Source of the DNA: Streptomyces sp. GS7
GTDB lineage: Bacteria; Actinomycetota; Actinomycetes; Streptomycetales; Streptomycetaceae
NCBI RefSeq assembly: GCF_009834125.1
Contig: NZ_CP047146.1
Coordinates: 2,597,501-2,661,500, forward strand
Length of the DNA: 64,000 nt
Direction: 5' to 3'
In this document: positions 45,137 to 53,639 of the stretch, in pieces
Position numbering within the stretch: position 1 is the first letter of the stretch
Layout of the letters: the number at the start of each line of letters is the position of its first letter
Program-made: the position numbers and the translations under genes
Notes under the pieces: generated by a model
Told to the model about the DNA's origin: nothing
What the model saw: the letters and a program-made list of their open reading frames with translations, nothing else
The model's database searches: none

Positions 45137-45951
45137 CGCACGTCCCCGGCGATCAGCGCGGGCCGGGCGGCCGGCTTCCGCCTGGCGCCCCGCTCGCGCA
45201 GGATCACCCGCAGCACCCGCAGCCCGTCGCGTACCGCCCGCAGATTGCTGGCGCCGTGGATGCGGATGTACTCGTGGCTGGGGATCTCCTGGACCCGCAG
45301 ACCCGCCTTGACCACCCGGATGTTCATCAGCGTCTCGACCTCGAACCCGGCGCAGTCCAGGGCTATCCGGTCCAGGCAGTGCCGCCAGAAGGCGTTGTAG
45401 CCGTAGCACAGGTCGGTGTAGCGGGCGCCGAACTTGAGGTTGACGAGGGCGGTCAGCACCCGGTTGCCCAGCCGGCGCACCGGCGTCATGTCGTCCGTGC
45501 CGCCCCCGTTGGCGAAGCGCGACCCCTTGGCGAAGTCGGCCCCGGAGACCAGCGCCGAGACATAGCTGACGATCTCCCGGCCGTCGGCCGACCCGTCCGC
45601 GTCGACCATCACGATGATCTCGCCGGTGCACGCCGCGAAGCCGCTGATCAGGGCGTCCCCCTTGCCCCTGCCGCGCTGGGTGACGACGGTGACGCCGGGC
45701 CACAGCTCGCGGGCGACCCGGACGGTGTCGTCGGTGGAGTTCCCGTCGACCAGGACCACTTCGTGGATCCAGTCCGGCAGGGTCCGGAAGACGTACGGAA
45801 GGTTCGCCGCCTCGTTCATCGCCGGGATGACGACGCTCACCGGCGGCGTGATGGCGAGGTGGCAGGAGACGGGACGGTAGGCGGAGCGGTCGGGCACCAC
45901 GGTCAGCGGCGACGGTTCGTCCGCGTCGGCAGGGCGAAGGAAGGAGCTCAT
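45133..45951 (-). CDS. Family-2 glycosyltransferase, dolichol-phosphate mannosyltransferase-like
   Basis: 272 residues from ATG 45951. GT-A motifs are VSVVIPAMNEAANLPYVF, LVDGNSTDDTV, GKGDALISGF and the metal-binding VDADGS. The FGARYTDLCYGYNAFWR segment is characteristic of polyprenyl-phosphate sugar transferases. It is the first gene of the operon 45951-39713, in which every junction overlaps. It probably makes the lipid-linked sugar donor or the first linkage of the polymer. Its promoter must lie in the 470-base gap upstream. Confidence 0.87.
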   Translation of the reverse strand: MSSFLRPADADEPSPLTVVPDRSAYRPVSCHLAITPPVSVVIPAMNEAANLPYVFRTLPDWIHEVVLVDGNSTDDTVRVARELWPGVTVVTQRGRGKGDALISGFAACTGEIIVMVDADGSADGREIVSYVSALVSGADFAKGSRFANGGGTDDMTPVRRLGNRVLTALVNLKFGARYTDLCYGYNAFWRHCLDRIALDCAGFEVETLMNIRVVKAGLRVQEIPSHEYIRIHGASNLRAVRDGLRVLRVILRERGARRKPAARPALIAGDVR

Positions 45952-46420
45952 GGGCGGTTTCCCTCTCGTCCGGTGAGACGTCCGGTGGAGCTTTCGGTGG
46001 ACCGCCCGTCTCCGGGCGGTCCGGCTTGCGGTCCGGGGCGAAAGGGGGGTGCCCACCCCGTTCGGTGCGGCAGGCGGTGCAGGCGGCGATCGACTGCCGT
46101 GCGAACAAGGTGAGTTGGCATGCGCGCACTCGGCCGCGCGGTCGTGTTCCGGCCCCCGGCAGGCAGCGGACAGCCTGCGAGGACCGGGCGCATGGGACCC
46201 CCCCACCGCGCCCCGCGCCGGACGGCTCACCGCGTGGCCGGCGCCCTCCCCAGGGGAAGCCGTGCCGTGATCATCCGATGCGGGTGGATGTGCGACGATA
46301 TTGACGAACGGGACTTTAAAGCAATACCTCCTATGGCAAGTCCCCTTTCGCGCCATTGGCCGGGACGGACTGGAGTGCGCCGGCGCCCGGCCGCGCTCCC
46401 TCCGCCGCCGCGACCGCCCC
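45952..46420. other. Intergenic region upstream of the polysaccharide operon
   Basis: 469 bases without a gene. The AT-rich island 46290-46350 stands out. It holds an inverted repeat GGGACTT...AAGTCCC and, on the leftward strand, TTGCCA and TAAAGT elements that could form a promoter of 15-base spacing. On the rightward strand there is TTGACG. The rest is GC-rich and featureless. Confidence 0.45.
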
Positions 46421-47515
46421 TCACCGCCCCGTGCGGAGCCGCCCCACCCTCTTGAGCAGGCGGTCCGCGGGCCCGGACAGCTCCGGCCTGGCCAGTACGG
46501 CGTGCCGCAGCGCGCGCACCGGCGCGCGCCGGGCCACGTGACCCAGCGCAACAGGATGACGCCTCATCACCATCCCTTCGTGGACCGTTAGTTCACGTGT
46601 CTTCAGGGAGTTCTTGTAGTCCTTCGCGCCGCGCCCCAGGTCCAGATACGCCAGCGCGTCCGCGGCCGCCGCCTCCGCCATCCGCAGATGCAGCACCAAC
46701 CCGGGCGAGAACCTCGCGAACCGCGGGTCGTAGGCCGGGAACCAGCAGGCGAGCACCGACGGCGACCGCAGCCCGAAGTGCGCGGCCACCGGCCGGTCCC
46801 CGGCGTACAGCACCGACAGCAGACCGGTGAACGACTCCGTACGGGTGTGGAACAGCTGCTCCATGAGCCGCACGATCCACGGGTGCGCGAACCGGTCGCT
46901 GCGCCCGGTCCTGCGGTACTGCGCCGACTTCCAGCGCATCAGCGTGCGCAGCACCGCGGGGTCGCGCTCGTCGTGGACGAACCGGACCGGTGCGACGTCC
47001 CGGCCGAGCTTGCGCTCCTTGGCGAAGGTGGTGCGGACGAACTTCGACGACCGGGCACGCAGTTGCCGCAGATACGCGTCGAACCCCCGGTCCACGTCGA
47101 CGACCGGAGACCCGAATACGGGGAACTTCCGGCTGCCGAAAGGCTCCTGACCCTCCACCAGATGATCGAACTCCAGTACCGACAGTCCGCATGCCCGGAT
47201 CAACTCCTGGGCGTCCCAGTGGAATCCGGGACGGTGGACCACCCCCTGCGCGTCGGAGAGCCCCAGGCCGATCGCCCGCCCCACGCCCAGCGCCGTCCGC
47301 TCGAACGGCAGGTAGGCCACCGGCCCGGCGCCTTCGTGGACCACCGCGATCCGCACCCCGGGCCGGCAGCGGCCCACGGCGAGGGTGAACTCCGGTGCCA
47401 GGAAGGGGTTCGCCAGCTGCGGTGCGCCCAGCGCGCGGGCCTCGGACTGCAGGGCCCGCCAGACCTCCCGGTCGGCCCCGGTCAGCTCGCCGGGACGCAG
47501 TACGGCAAGGTCCAC
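46421..47515 (-). CDS. FemAB/CelD-like GNAT-fold acyltransferase
   Basis: 364 residues from GTG 47515, four bases after the preceding stop. It has the double-GNAT layout of the CelD/BioF2-like (PF13480) group: ARSSKFVRTTFAKERKLGRD, RTLMRWKSAQYRRTG, AAHFGLRSPSVLACWFPAYD, and YLDLGRGAKDYKNSLKTRE near the end. Members sit in exopolysaccharide loci and are thought to acylate sugars or lipid-linked intermediates. It lies upstream of the glycosyltransferase operon in the same direction and probably belongs to the same pathway. Confidence 0.82.
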   Translation of the reverse strand: MDLAVLRPGELTGADREVWRALQSEARALGAPQLANPFLAPEFTLAVGRCRPGVRIAVVHEGAGPVAYLPFERTALGVGRAIGLGLSDAQGVVHRPGFHWDAQELIRACGLSVLEFDHLVEGQEPFGSRKFPVFGSPVVDVDRGFDAYLRQLRARSSKFVRTTFAKERKLGRDVAPVRFVHDERDPAVLRTLMRWKSAQYRRTGRSDRFAHPWIVRLMEQLFHTRTESFTGLLSVLYAGDRPVAAHFGLRSPSVLACWFPAYDPRFARFSPGLVLHLRMAEAAAADALAYLDLGRGAKDYKNSLKTRELTVHEGMVMRRHPVALGHVARRAPVRALRHAVLARPELSGPADRLLKRVGRLRTGR

Positions 47516-47516
47516 G

Positions 47517-48014
47517 TCACTCCACCCGGTCCCGGCGGCCGCGCCGGGCCCGCCGCCGTATCGCGCTCAGCAGCAGCCCGGCGCCGCTCAGCGCCGCCAC
47601 CGCGAGCACCCCGCCGCGTACCGACCAGACGTGCAGCGCCAGCATCGTCTGGGCCACCAGCAGATCGACCGCGAGCGCCCCGGCCCCGGCGACCACCGCG
47701 CGGCCGAGCGGATCCATCCGGCCGAGCGCCGCGGCGATCGCGGCGGCCGGCGCCATCAGCAGGAAGAAGAGCGTGAACGGTGCGCGCAGCGGTGAGCCGA
47801 TGTCGCCGATCGACAGGACGGCGCCCGTCGCGGCGGTTCCGAAGGCGGCCCCCGCGACGAGCGACGCGGCAGGGCTGCGCGGTCGGTCGTCGGGCGGCGG
47901 GCTGCTGGGCGGGCCGCCGTACGGGCCGTCGGACCGCCGGTCGGCGGGCTGTTGGGCGGATCGCTCGGTGGGGCCCTCGCCGGGGCAGGTGTGGTGCATG
48001 GTGTGGGTGTGCAT
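47517..48014 (-). CDS. Small membrane protein, unknown function
   Basis: 165 residues from ATG 48014; other starts are possible as no good ribosome site is seen. A disordered, His/Pro/Arg-rich N-terminal half (beginning MHTHTMHH) is followed by three or four helices (AASLVAGAAFGTAATGAVLS, APFTLFFLLMAPAAAIAAAL, AVVAGAGALAVDLLVAQTML, GVLAVAALSGAGLLLSAI). It matches no family I recognise. It precedes the FemAB-like gene with one base between stop and start, so the two are co-transcribed. Confidence 0.65.
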   Translation of the reverse strand: MHTHTMHHTCPGEGPTERSAQQPADRRSDGPYGGPPSSPPPDDRPRSPAASLVAGAAFGTAATGAVLSIGDIGSPLRAPFTLFFLLMAPAAAIAAALGRMDPLGRAVVAGAGALAVDLLVAQTMLALHVWSVRGGVLAVAALSGAGLLLSAIRRRARRGRRDRVE

Positions 48015-48203
48015 TGGCAGCTTTACCCCCCATAAGCGCCGGATGCCGGGCCTCAATGTGACGCAGCGCTCGAAGGGCCGTCAAGACGCGCGGGGCGCCC
48101 ACAGACGGCGCAATGGCCCGGTGGCGGCCGGGCGGCTCCGGAGACTGTCGGCACGCGGCTGCCCGGCTGGCGGCGCCGTGACCCGGTGGAAGGAGCCGTG
48201 GCC

Positions 48204-48911
48204 GTGGAGCCGCCGAGCGGAGTTGCCCTGACCGTGGTCCTGGTCTGCCTGACCTTGGTCACCGGTGTACTCGACGCCGTCAGCTTCCTGGCGCTCGGCC
48301 ATGTCTTCATCGCCACCCAGACCGGCAATCTGCTCTTCCTCGGCTTCGGTATCGCCGGACAGGGCGGGCTGCCGGTGGCGGCCACGGTGGTCTCGCTCGG
48401 CGCGTTCCTGGTGGGCGCGGCCCTCGGGGCCCGGGTGGAGTCGGGGCTGGCGGCCCGGCGGCGGCCGTGGTTCCCGGTGGCCCTGCTGGTCGAGGCGGCG
48501 CTGCTGGTCGCGGCGGCGGCCACGGGCTGGGAGTCCGGGCCGGGCGGTGACCTGGCGACCGGTCAGCGCTACGCCGTGATCGGCCTGATGGCGGCGGCGA
48601 TGGGGGTGCGCAACGTCACCGCGATGCGGGTGGCCGCCCCCGACTTCACCACCACGGTGGAGACCCGGGTGATGACGGCCCTGGTGAGCGGCTCCCCGCT
48701 GGGCCGCGACCGGCGGCTGGGCTACGGCAGCGGTGCGGGGCCCCGGCGGTTGAGTTCGGTGGGCGCGATGCTCGCGGGCGGCCTGCTGGGGGCCTGGCTG
48801 CTCGGCCTGGGCACCCGTCCGCCGCTGGTGGTGCTGCTGGTGGCGTTCACCGTCGCGGCCACGGCACTGCTGGTGCCCGGTCTCGCGCACGGCCGGAGCG
48901 CCGAAGGCTGA
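48204..48911 (+). CDS. YoaK family (DUF1275) membrane protein
   Basis: 235 residues from GTG 48204, chosen because AAGGAG at 48190-48195 gives an eight-base spacing; GTG 48186 and 48198 are in frame. Six helices are apparent. The signatures TLVTGVLDAVSFLALGHVF and TQTGNLLFLG (about 13-48) and MGVRNVTAMRVAAPDFTTTV are typical of DUF1275, a family of unknown function widespread in bacteria. Confidence 0.87.
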   Translation: MEPPSGVALTVVLVCLTLVTGVLDAVSFLALGHVFIATQTGNLLFLGFGIAGQGGLPVAATVVSLGAFLVGAALGARVESGLAARRRPWFPVALLVEAALLVAAAATGWESGPGGDLATGQRYAVIGLMAAAMGVRNVTAMRVAAPDFTTTVETRVMTALVSGSPLGRDRRLGYGSGAGPRRLSSVGAMLAGGLLGAWLLGLGTRPPLVVLLVAFTVAATALLVPGLAHGRSAEG

Positions 48912-49243
48912 CGGGTCGCCGGCCGGCCGCCGAAGTCCCGGGGGAGATGCGGACGCCGGCGCCGTCGACGCCCGGGTGACACCCGCCCGTGGCATGTACG
49001 TAATCGGCCGTTTCGGAAAGTCCGTGATCGACCGTCGAAGGACGCGATGAGCCGCACTCGGCTGTCCGGAGTCCCAACGGGGTGTCATATGCGCGTCATG
49101 GCACGGCAATGCCGCCGCGTGGGAGATCCTGACGGAACGACGGATTTGTCATGAACTCTGTACGACTTTTGGCATGGACACTTCCGGCTACTCGCGAGTC
49201 TTGGTACGACGGATCAGGCAGAGATCCTGCTATGGGAGGTTCC
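48912..49243. other. Intergenic region upstream of the SGNH lipase
   Basis: 332 bases. It holds the rightward lipase promoter region with the TTGGCATGGAC motif at 49169-49179. The segment 49080-49240 is less GC-rich than its surroundings. No gene is visible. Confidence 0.45.
49169..49179 (+). promoter_or_regulatory. TTGGCATGGAC motif, copy 2 (upstream of SGNH lipase)
   Basis: Identical over 11 bases to the site at 13831-13841 upstream of the secreted protease, and 65 bases before the lipase start. Confidence 0.45.
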
Positions 49244-50050
49244 ATGAGACTGTCCCGATATGCGGCATTGACATCCGTCCTCTTCGTCACCCCGGCGCTC
49301 GCGCTCACCGGCGCGAGCGCCGCGGTATCCGCCCAACTCCCGCACGCCGCCGGCTATGTGGCCCTCGGCGACTCCTACTCCTCCGGCGTCGGAGCCGGCA
49401 GCTACGACGGCAGCAGCGGCTCGTGCAAGCGCAGCACCAAGGCGTACCCCGCCCTCTGGGCCGCCGCGCACCGGCCCGCGTCCTTCTCGTTCGACGCCTG
49501 TTCAGGGGCCCGAACGGGTGATGTCGTCAGCGGTCAGCTCGGCGGGCTCAACTCCGGCACGGGCCTGGTGAGCATCACCGTCGGCGGCAACGACGCCGGA
49601 TTCGCCGACACCATGGAGACCTGTACGCTCCAGGGCGAGAGCGCCTGCCTGGCCCGGGTCGGCCAGGCGCGCACCTACATCGAGAACACGCTCCCCGGCA
49701 AGCTCGACACCGTCTACGCCGCCATCGCCCACAAGGCACCGTCGGCCCGGGTCGTCGTGCTGGGCTATCCGCGCTTCTACAAACTCAACGGCGACTGCGC
49801 CGCCGGGCTGACGGAGAAGTCCCGCGCCGCCATCGACGCCGCCGCCGACGACATCAACGGCGTCCTCGCCAAGCGCGCCGCCGACCATCACTTCACATTC
49901 GCCGATGTCAACAGGGCCTTCGCCGGCCATGAGCTGTGCTCGGGCAGTCCGTGGTTGCACAGCGTGACCTTCCCCGTCGACGAGTCCTACCACCCCACGG
50001 CGGCCGGTCAGTCCCGCGGCTATCTCCCGGTGCTCGGCTCCGCTGCGTAA
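49244..50050 (+). CDS. Secreted SGNH-type lipase/esterase
   Basis: 268 residues from ATG 49244, with GGGAGG at 49234-49239. The signal peptide ends around ASAAVSA (residues 24-30). The SGNH blocks are GDSYSSG with Ser44 as nucleophile, a Gly in the second block, ITVGGNDAGF and the terminal YHPTAAG with the catalytic His. Six Cys residues are spaced as in Streptomyces secreted lipases of this group (three disulfides). These enzymes hydrolyse acylglycerols and phospholipids outside the cell. It is transcribed alone. Confidence 0.93.
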   Translation: MRLSRYAALTSVLFVTPALALTGASAAVSAQLPHAAGYVALGDSYSSGVGAGSYDGSSGSCKRSTKAYPALWAAAHRPASFSFDACSGARTGDVVSGQLGGLNSGTGLVSITVGGNDAGFADTMETCTLQGESACLARVGQARTYIENTLPGKLDTVYAAIAHKAPSARVVVLGYPRFYKLNGDCAAGLTEKSRAAIDAAADDINGVLAKRAADHHFTFADVNRAFAGHELCSGSPWLHSVTFPVDESYHPTAAGQSRGYLPVLGSAA

Positions 50051-50300
50051 TCCCGCGCACACGGGGCGCGGAGGAGGGTCGGCGCCTCCTCCGCGCTCCA
50101 ATGCCCCACGGGCCGTCAGGCCGTCCCGACGGTCGCTCAACTCGCCCTGGTACACGCGCTGTACGTGACATTCCGTATGGTGTTCGTCAACGTCACAGCA
50201 AGGCAGGTGAATCCGTTGACCGGTCTGCACGCGTGTCCTCCAAGAGAGATAGGGTTACTCTGCCCGTTGGCCGGGTGCCCTCGTACGGGTGGGGAGATTC

Positions 50301-50564
50301 ATGGAACAGATAACAGTGCGCAGCAGGGCGCGAGTCCCTGCCATCACATGCGGAAGCAGCGCGTCCAGCGCGCGTCTCGACCGGCATCTCGCGGTGCTCG
50401 GCGGACCCGCCATCCCGCAGCGTGAGGCAGAGGGCGCGACGTCGCTGATGCAGGAGCTCACCGCGCGTGATCACTCGCGCACGAGGAGGAGCCGCGGCGC
50501 CCGGGTGTCGCTGTTCGCGCCGCTGCGCAGGCTGCGCCGCTCGCTCTTCGGAGGCCACGGCTGA
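50301..50564 (+). CDS. Small conserved-looking hypothetical protein
   Basis: 87 residues from ATG 50301 with GGGGAG well spaced. It is soluble, basic at its C-terminus (SLFAPLRRLRRSLFGGHG) and without a recognisable domain. I believe similar small proteins occur in other streptomycetes, mainly from the central RLDRHLAVLGGPA segment and the SL..LRRLRRSLFG end, but cannot verify it here. A hairpin terminator follows. It lies between the lipase and the type ISP-like gene and is not obviously linked to either. Confidence 0.6.
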   Translation: MEQITVRSRARVPAITCGSSASSARLDRHLAVLGGPAIPQREAEGATSLMQELTARDHSRTRRSRGARVSLFAPLRRLRRSLFGGHG

Positions 50565-50647
50565 GCCGTCCCTGAAGCGGCACCACGGGCACAGGCGACT
50601 CATCGTCCCTTCCCGGCGCAGCGCTGCCGCCCGGTGTCCCCTTCTCG

Positions 50648-50672
50648 CCACCCGTCACGCCGTGACGGGTGG
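50648..50672. terminator. Terminator hairpin between convergent genes
   Basis: CCACCCGTCAC (50648-50658) and GTGACGGGTGG (50662-50672) form a perfect 11-bp stem around GCC, followed by CCCTTT. It can serve the small gene at 50301 and the convergent gene ending at 50762. Confidence 0.8.
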
Positions 50673-50761
50673 CCCTTTGTGTGCCCGGCGTGTGCCCGGC
50701 CCCGCGCGCCCGGATGCGGTCCGCTCCCGCCGGCGCTCCCCCCGGCACCCCGCCCCGCGCG

Positions 50762-52039
50762 TCACAAGAGCGCGAACTGGCCGTTCGGCCCCTCCTCGTG
50801 ATGGTCGAGCACGGAGGCCGGCCGGCGCGCGGCGTCCGGCACCGGCAGCACCCCCGCCGCCCGCAGCTCCGCCCCGCCGATCTGCGGCCCTGCGGCCACC
50901 TCCCGCGCCAACCTTCCTACATCCGGCCGGAGTTCGGCCACCAGTGCCAGGACGGTGAGCAGCTCCAGCAGCTCCGACGTCCACTCCTGCGGCCAGCCGG
51001 CGGGACGCAGCGCCGCCAGCGCACCGCCGTCCGCGGCCTCGGTGTCCGGTGCGGCGGCGCCCCGCTGGGCGAACCACGCCTCCAGCACGCGGACGCCCCC
51101 CGCGGAGAACTCCCAGGCACCGCGCGGCACCGGCGCGATCCGGCCGCCGCCGACCAGCAGCGCCTCCTCCTCGGCGTCGTACGCCGCGGTGTCCGGCAGG
51201 CCGCGGGCGGGCAGCGCGGCCCGTACGTACGGCCGCCGGCCGCCCGGCATCCGGGGCCGCTCGCCGGCTGGGCGGCCGGGCGCGTGGCGGCTCGCGTACC
51301 GGCCCCGGGTGTGCAGCCACAGCAGGCGCTCGCCGAGCGCGACACCGCGGTCCCAGAGGGCGGGGTCGGCGGTGAGCGCGACCGCGGCGCCGTCGGGGGA
51401 GTGGCGGGCCGTGGCGGTGATCCAGGCGAGCAGGTCGGTCGGTGCGACGGGGCGGTCCAGGCGGCGGGCCAGCAGCTCCGGCAGGCCGGGGGCGAGATTG
51501 GGCTCGGTGCCGCCGGGGCGTCGGTAGAGGGGGCGGATCCGGCCGGGCCGGCCGGCCGGGGAGTGCCCGTCCGGCAGCAGGTCGGAGCAGACCACGGCGG
51601 GCCCCGGCGACTGCGGTACGTGCCCCAACTCCACGGCGAACAGCTGCCGTTCGTCGGCCACCCGCCACAACTCCGGCCGGGCCGCGTCGATCATCCGGTG
51701 GTCGGGCAGCAACCACTGCCGGTCGAAGGGGCCGTGCAGCACCGGCACCGGTTCCGGGCACGGCCCGCCCGCCCGGGACAGCGGCCCGGTGGGGGTGGCC
51801 TGCCCCGGCAGCTGGCCGACCGCGGAATCCGGCGTCCGGGCCCGCGACGGCCGAAACAGCCGCGCGCGGGCCGCCCCGTCCCCGGCGTCCACCAGCGCCT
51901 TCCACCGGGCGCGCAGCGTGGCCGCGTCCGGCGCCCTCACCCATGAGCGCCCGAGCCGCAGCGGCGGCACGGACCACGGCATCAGCTCGGACAGCCGCGG
52001 CGCACCGTCGACCTCTGGCGCCCCCTGCTTCGCCGTCAC
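50762..52039 (-). CDS. Orphan type ISP restriction/modification C-terminal (target-recognition) domain protein
   Basis: 425 residues from GTG 52039, chosen for GGGAGGGG just upstream; ATG 52078 is the longer alternative. It shows the C-terminal domain of type ISP restriction-modification enzymes (PF18135-like): LMPWSVPPLRLGRSWVRAP, VLHGPFDRQWLLPDHRMID, LFAVELG and LLWLHTRGRYASRHA. The helicase and methyltransferase domains of a complete type ISP enzyme are absent and no partner gene is adjacent, so it cannot by itself be a restriction enzyme. It may be a specificity remnant or a repurposed protein. Streptomycetes often carry such solo copies, as I recall. Confidence 0.72.
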   Translation of the reverse strand: MTAKQGAPEVDGAPRLSELMPWSVPPLRLGRSWVRAPDAATLRARWKALVDAGDGAARARLFRPSRARTPDSAVGQLPGQATPTGPLSRAGGPCPEPVPVLHGPFDRQWLLPDHRMIDAARPELWRVADERQLFAVELGHVPQSPGPAVVCSDLLPDGHSPAGRPGRIRPLYRRPGGTEPNLAPGLPELLARRLDRPVAPTDLLAWITATARHSPDGAAVALTADPALWDRGVALGERLLWLHTRGRYASRHAPGRPAGERPRMPGGRRPYVRAALPARGLPDTAAYDAEEEALLVGGGRIAPVPRGAWEFSAGGVRVLEAWFAQRGAAAPDTEAADGGALAALRPAGWPQEWTSELLELLTVLALVAELRPDVGRLAREVAAGPQIGGAELRAAGVLPVPDAARRPASVLDHHEEGPNGQFALL

Positions 52040-52207
52040 GCGGAGCCCCTCCCGGACCGTACGGTTGACCCCCGGCATGGTAGCGACGGGAGCGGGCGCC
52101 GTTCGCGGCACCCGTCGGCGGTGCGGCGGGGGAGAGGCGGTCTTCCGCTTGCCGATCTTGGCGCAGTACCGTCCTGGCCGTACCAGCCTGCCAAGGGGAG
52201 GACCGCC

Positions 52208-53599
52208 ATGAGGGACACCGCCTCCGCCGCGCCCGAACGGTGCGGGGGGACCCCCGTCGCGACCAGGGCCGCGGCGCGACTGGACCGGCTGCCGCCGTCC
52301 CGGTGGCACCGCCGGATCACGCTCGTCGTCGGTATCGGCGCCTTCTTCGACCTCTACGAGATCTTCCTCGGCGGCGTGCTGGCGGCGGTCCTCGCCGCGC
52401 AGTGGAACCTGGGCCACACGGCCAAGTCCTGGGTGATCGCCGCCGGGTTCCTGGGCATGTTCGCCGGCGCCAACGTCCTGTCCGTGCTGGCCGACCGGTT
52501 CGGCCGGCGCCGGATGCTCCTGGTCAACCTGGGCTGCTACTCGCTGTTCTCGCTCGCCTGCGCCGTCGCGCCGAACCTGTCCTGGCTGCTCGCGCTGCGC
52601 TTTCTCGCCGGTCTCGGGCTCGGTGCCGAACTCGTCCTGGTGGATACCTATTTGGCGGAGTTCCTCCCGCGGGCGGTGCGCGGTCGCTACCTCGCCTACG
52701 CGTACACCTTCGGGTTCGTCGGGGTCCCGGTGGCGGCCCTGCTCGGCGCCCGGCTGGTGGCCGGGCACCAGCTGCTGGGCGTCGACGGCTGGCGCTGGCT
52801 GCTGATCGCGGGTGCGCTGGGGGCCGGCTTCCTCCAGCTGATGCGCCGACAGCTCCCGGAGTCACCGCGGTGGCTGGTGGTCCAGGGGCGGGACGCGGAG
52901 GCCCGGCGGATCGTGGCCGGCATCGAGGAGCGGGTGGCGGCGGAGACCGGGCAGAGCCTGCCGTCCGTACCGGAGGCGGAGACGGTGCCGGAGCGCCGGG
53001 TGCCGCTCGGCGAGATGTTCCGCGGCGACCACCGCCGGCGGACGCTGATGTGGTGGGTCTTCCAGGTCCTGCAGACGGTCGGCTACTACGGCTTCGGCTC
53101 GCTGGCGCCGGTGGTGCTGACGGCCAAGGGGTACACGGTCACCGATTCGCTGCTCTACGCCGCGCTGAGCTTCGGCGGCTATCCGATCGGCTCCGCGCTG
53201 TCCATCCCGCTCATCGACCGGATCGAGCGCCGCACGCTGATCATCGCCTCCGCGCTCGGCATCGCGGCCTGCGGCCTGGCCTTCGGCTTCGCCGCCGCCC
53301 CCTGGGCCGTCGTCGCCTTCGGCTTCCTGCTGACGGTGTGCAGCAACGTCTTCTCCAACGCCTTCCACGTCTACCAGACCGAGCTCTTCCCGACCGGCCT
53401 GCGCAGCAGCGCGATCGGCATCGCCTACTCGCTGTCCCGGCTCACCTCGGTCGTGCTGCCGTTCGTCGCGCTGACCGTGCTGACCGACCTCGGACCGGCC
53501 GCGGTGTTCGCCGGGTCCGCGGTGCTGATGGTGCTGCTGTGCCTGGACGTGGCGCTGCTGGGGCCACGCAGCACGGGGCGGAGCCTGGAGCGGATCTGA
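52208..53599 (+). CDS. MFS transporter, metabolite:H+ symporter (NiaP/sugar-porter-like)
   Basis: 463 residues from ATG 52208 with GGGGAGGA before it. Twelve helices are apparent. TM1 has GIGAFFDLYEIFLGGVLAA with acidic residues typical of the NiaP/aromatic-acid symporter group. The loop motif ADRFGRRRM is standard. TYLAEFLPRAVRGRY in the fourth-fifth helix loop and LPESPRWLVVQGRDAEA before the central loop also fit this group. Substrates are nicotinate, aromatic acids or sugars. The convergent GntR/hmgA genes suggest, weakly, an aromatic acid. Confidence 0.88.
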   Translation: MRDTASAAPERCGGTPVATRAAARLDRLPPSRWHRRITLVVGIGAFFDLYEIFLGGVLAAVLAAQWNLGHTAKSWVIAAGFLGMFAGANVLSVLADRFGRRRMLLVNLGCYSLFSLACAVAPNLSWLLALRFLAGLGLGAELVLVDTYLAEFLPRAVRGRYLAYAYTFGFVGVPVAALLGARLVAGHQLLGVDGWRWLLIAGALGAGFLQLMRRQLPESPRWLVVQGRDAEARRIVAGIEERVAAETGQSLPSVPEAETVPERRVPLGEMFRGDHRRRTLMWWVFQVLQTVGYYGFGSLAPVVLTAKGYTVTDSLLYAALSFGGYPIGSALSIPLIDRIERRTLIIASALGIAACGLAFGFAAAPWAVVAFGFLLTVCSNVFSNAFHVYQTELFPTGLRSSAIGIAYSLSRLTSVVLPFVALTVLTDLGPAAVFAGSAVLMVLLCLDVALLGPRSTGRSLERI

Positions 53600-53602
53600 G
53601 AG

Positions 53603-53621
53603 CCGGGCGGCCGGAGCCCGG
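53603..53621. terminator. Short hairpin between convergent MFS and GntR genes
   Basis: CCGGGC and GCCCGG pair around GGCCGGA just after the MFS stop; a second GGCCGC pair overlaps. A weak terminator candidate. Confidence 0.4.
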
Positions 53622-53639
53622 TGGCCGCACGCGGCGGGG

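Noticed and set aside
46227..46424. A 65-residue leftward ORF in the polysaccharide gap
   Set aside because: Low-complexity Arg/Gly sequence with no ribosome site; a chance frame.
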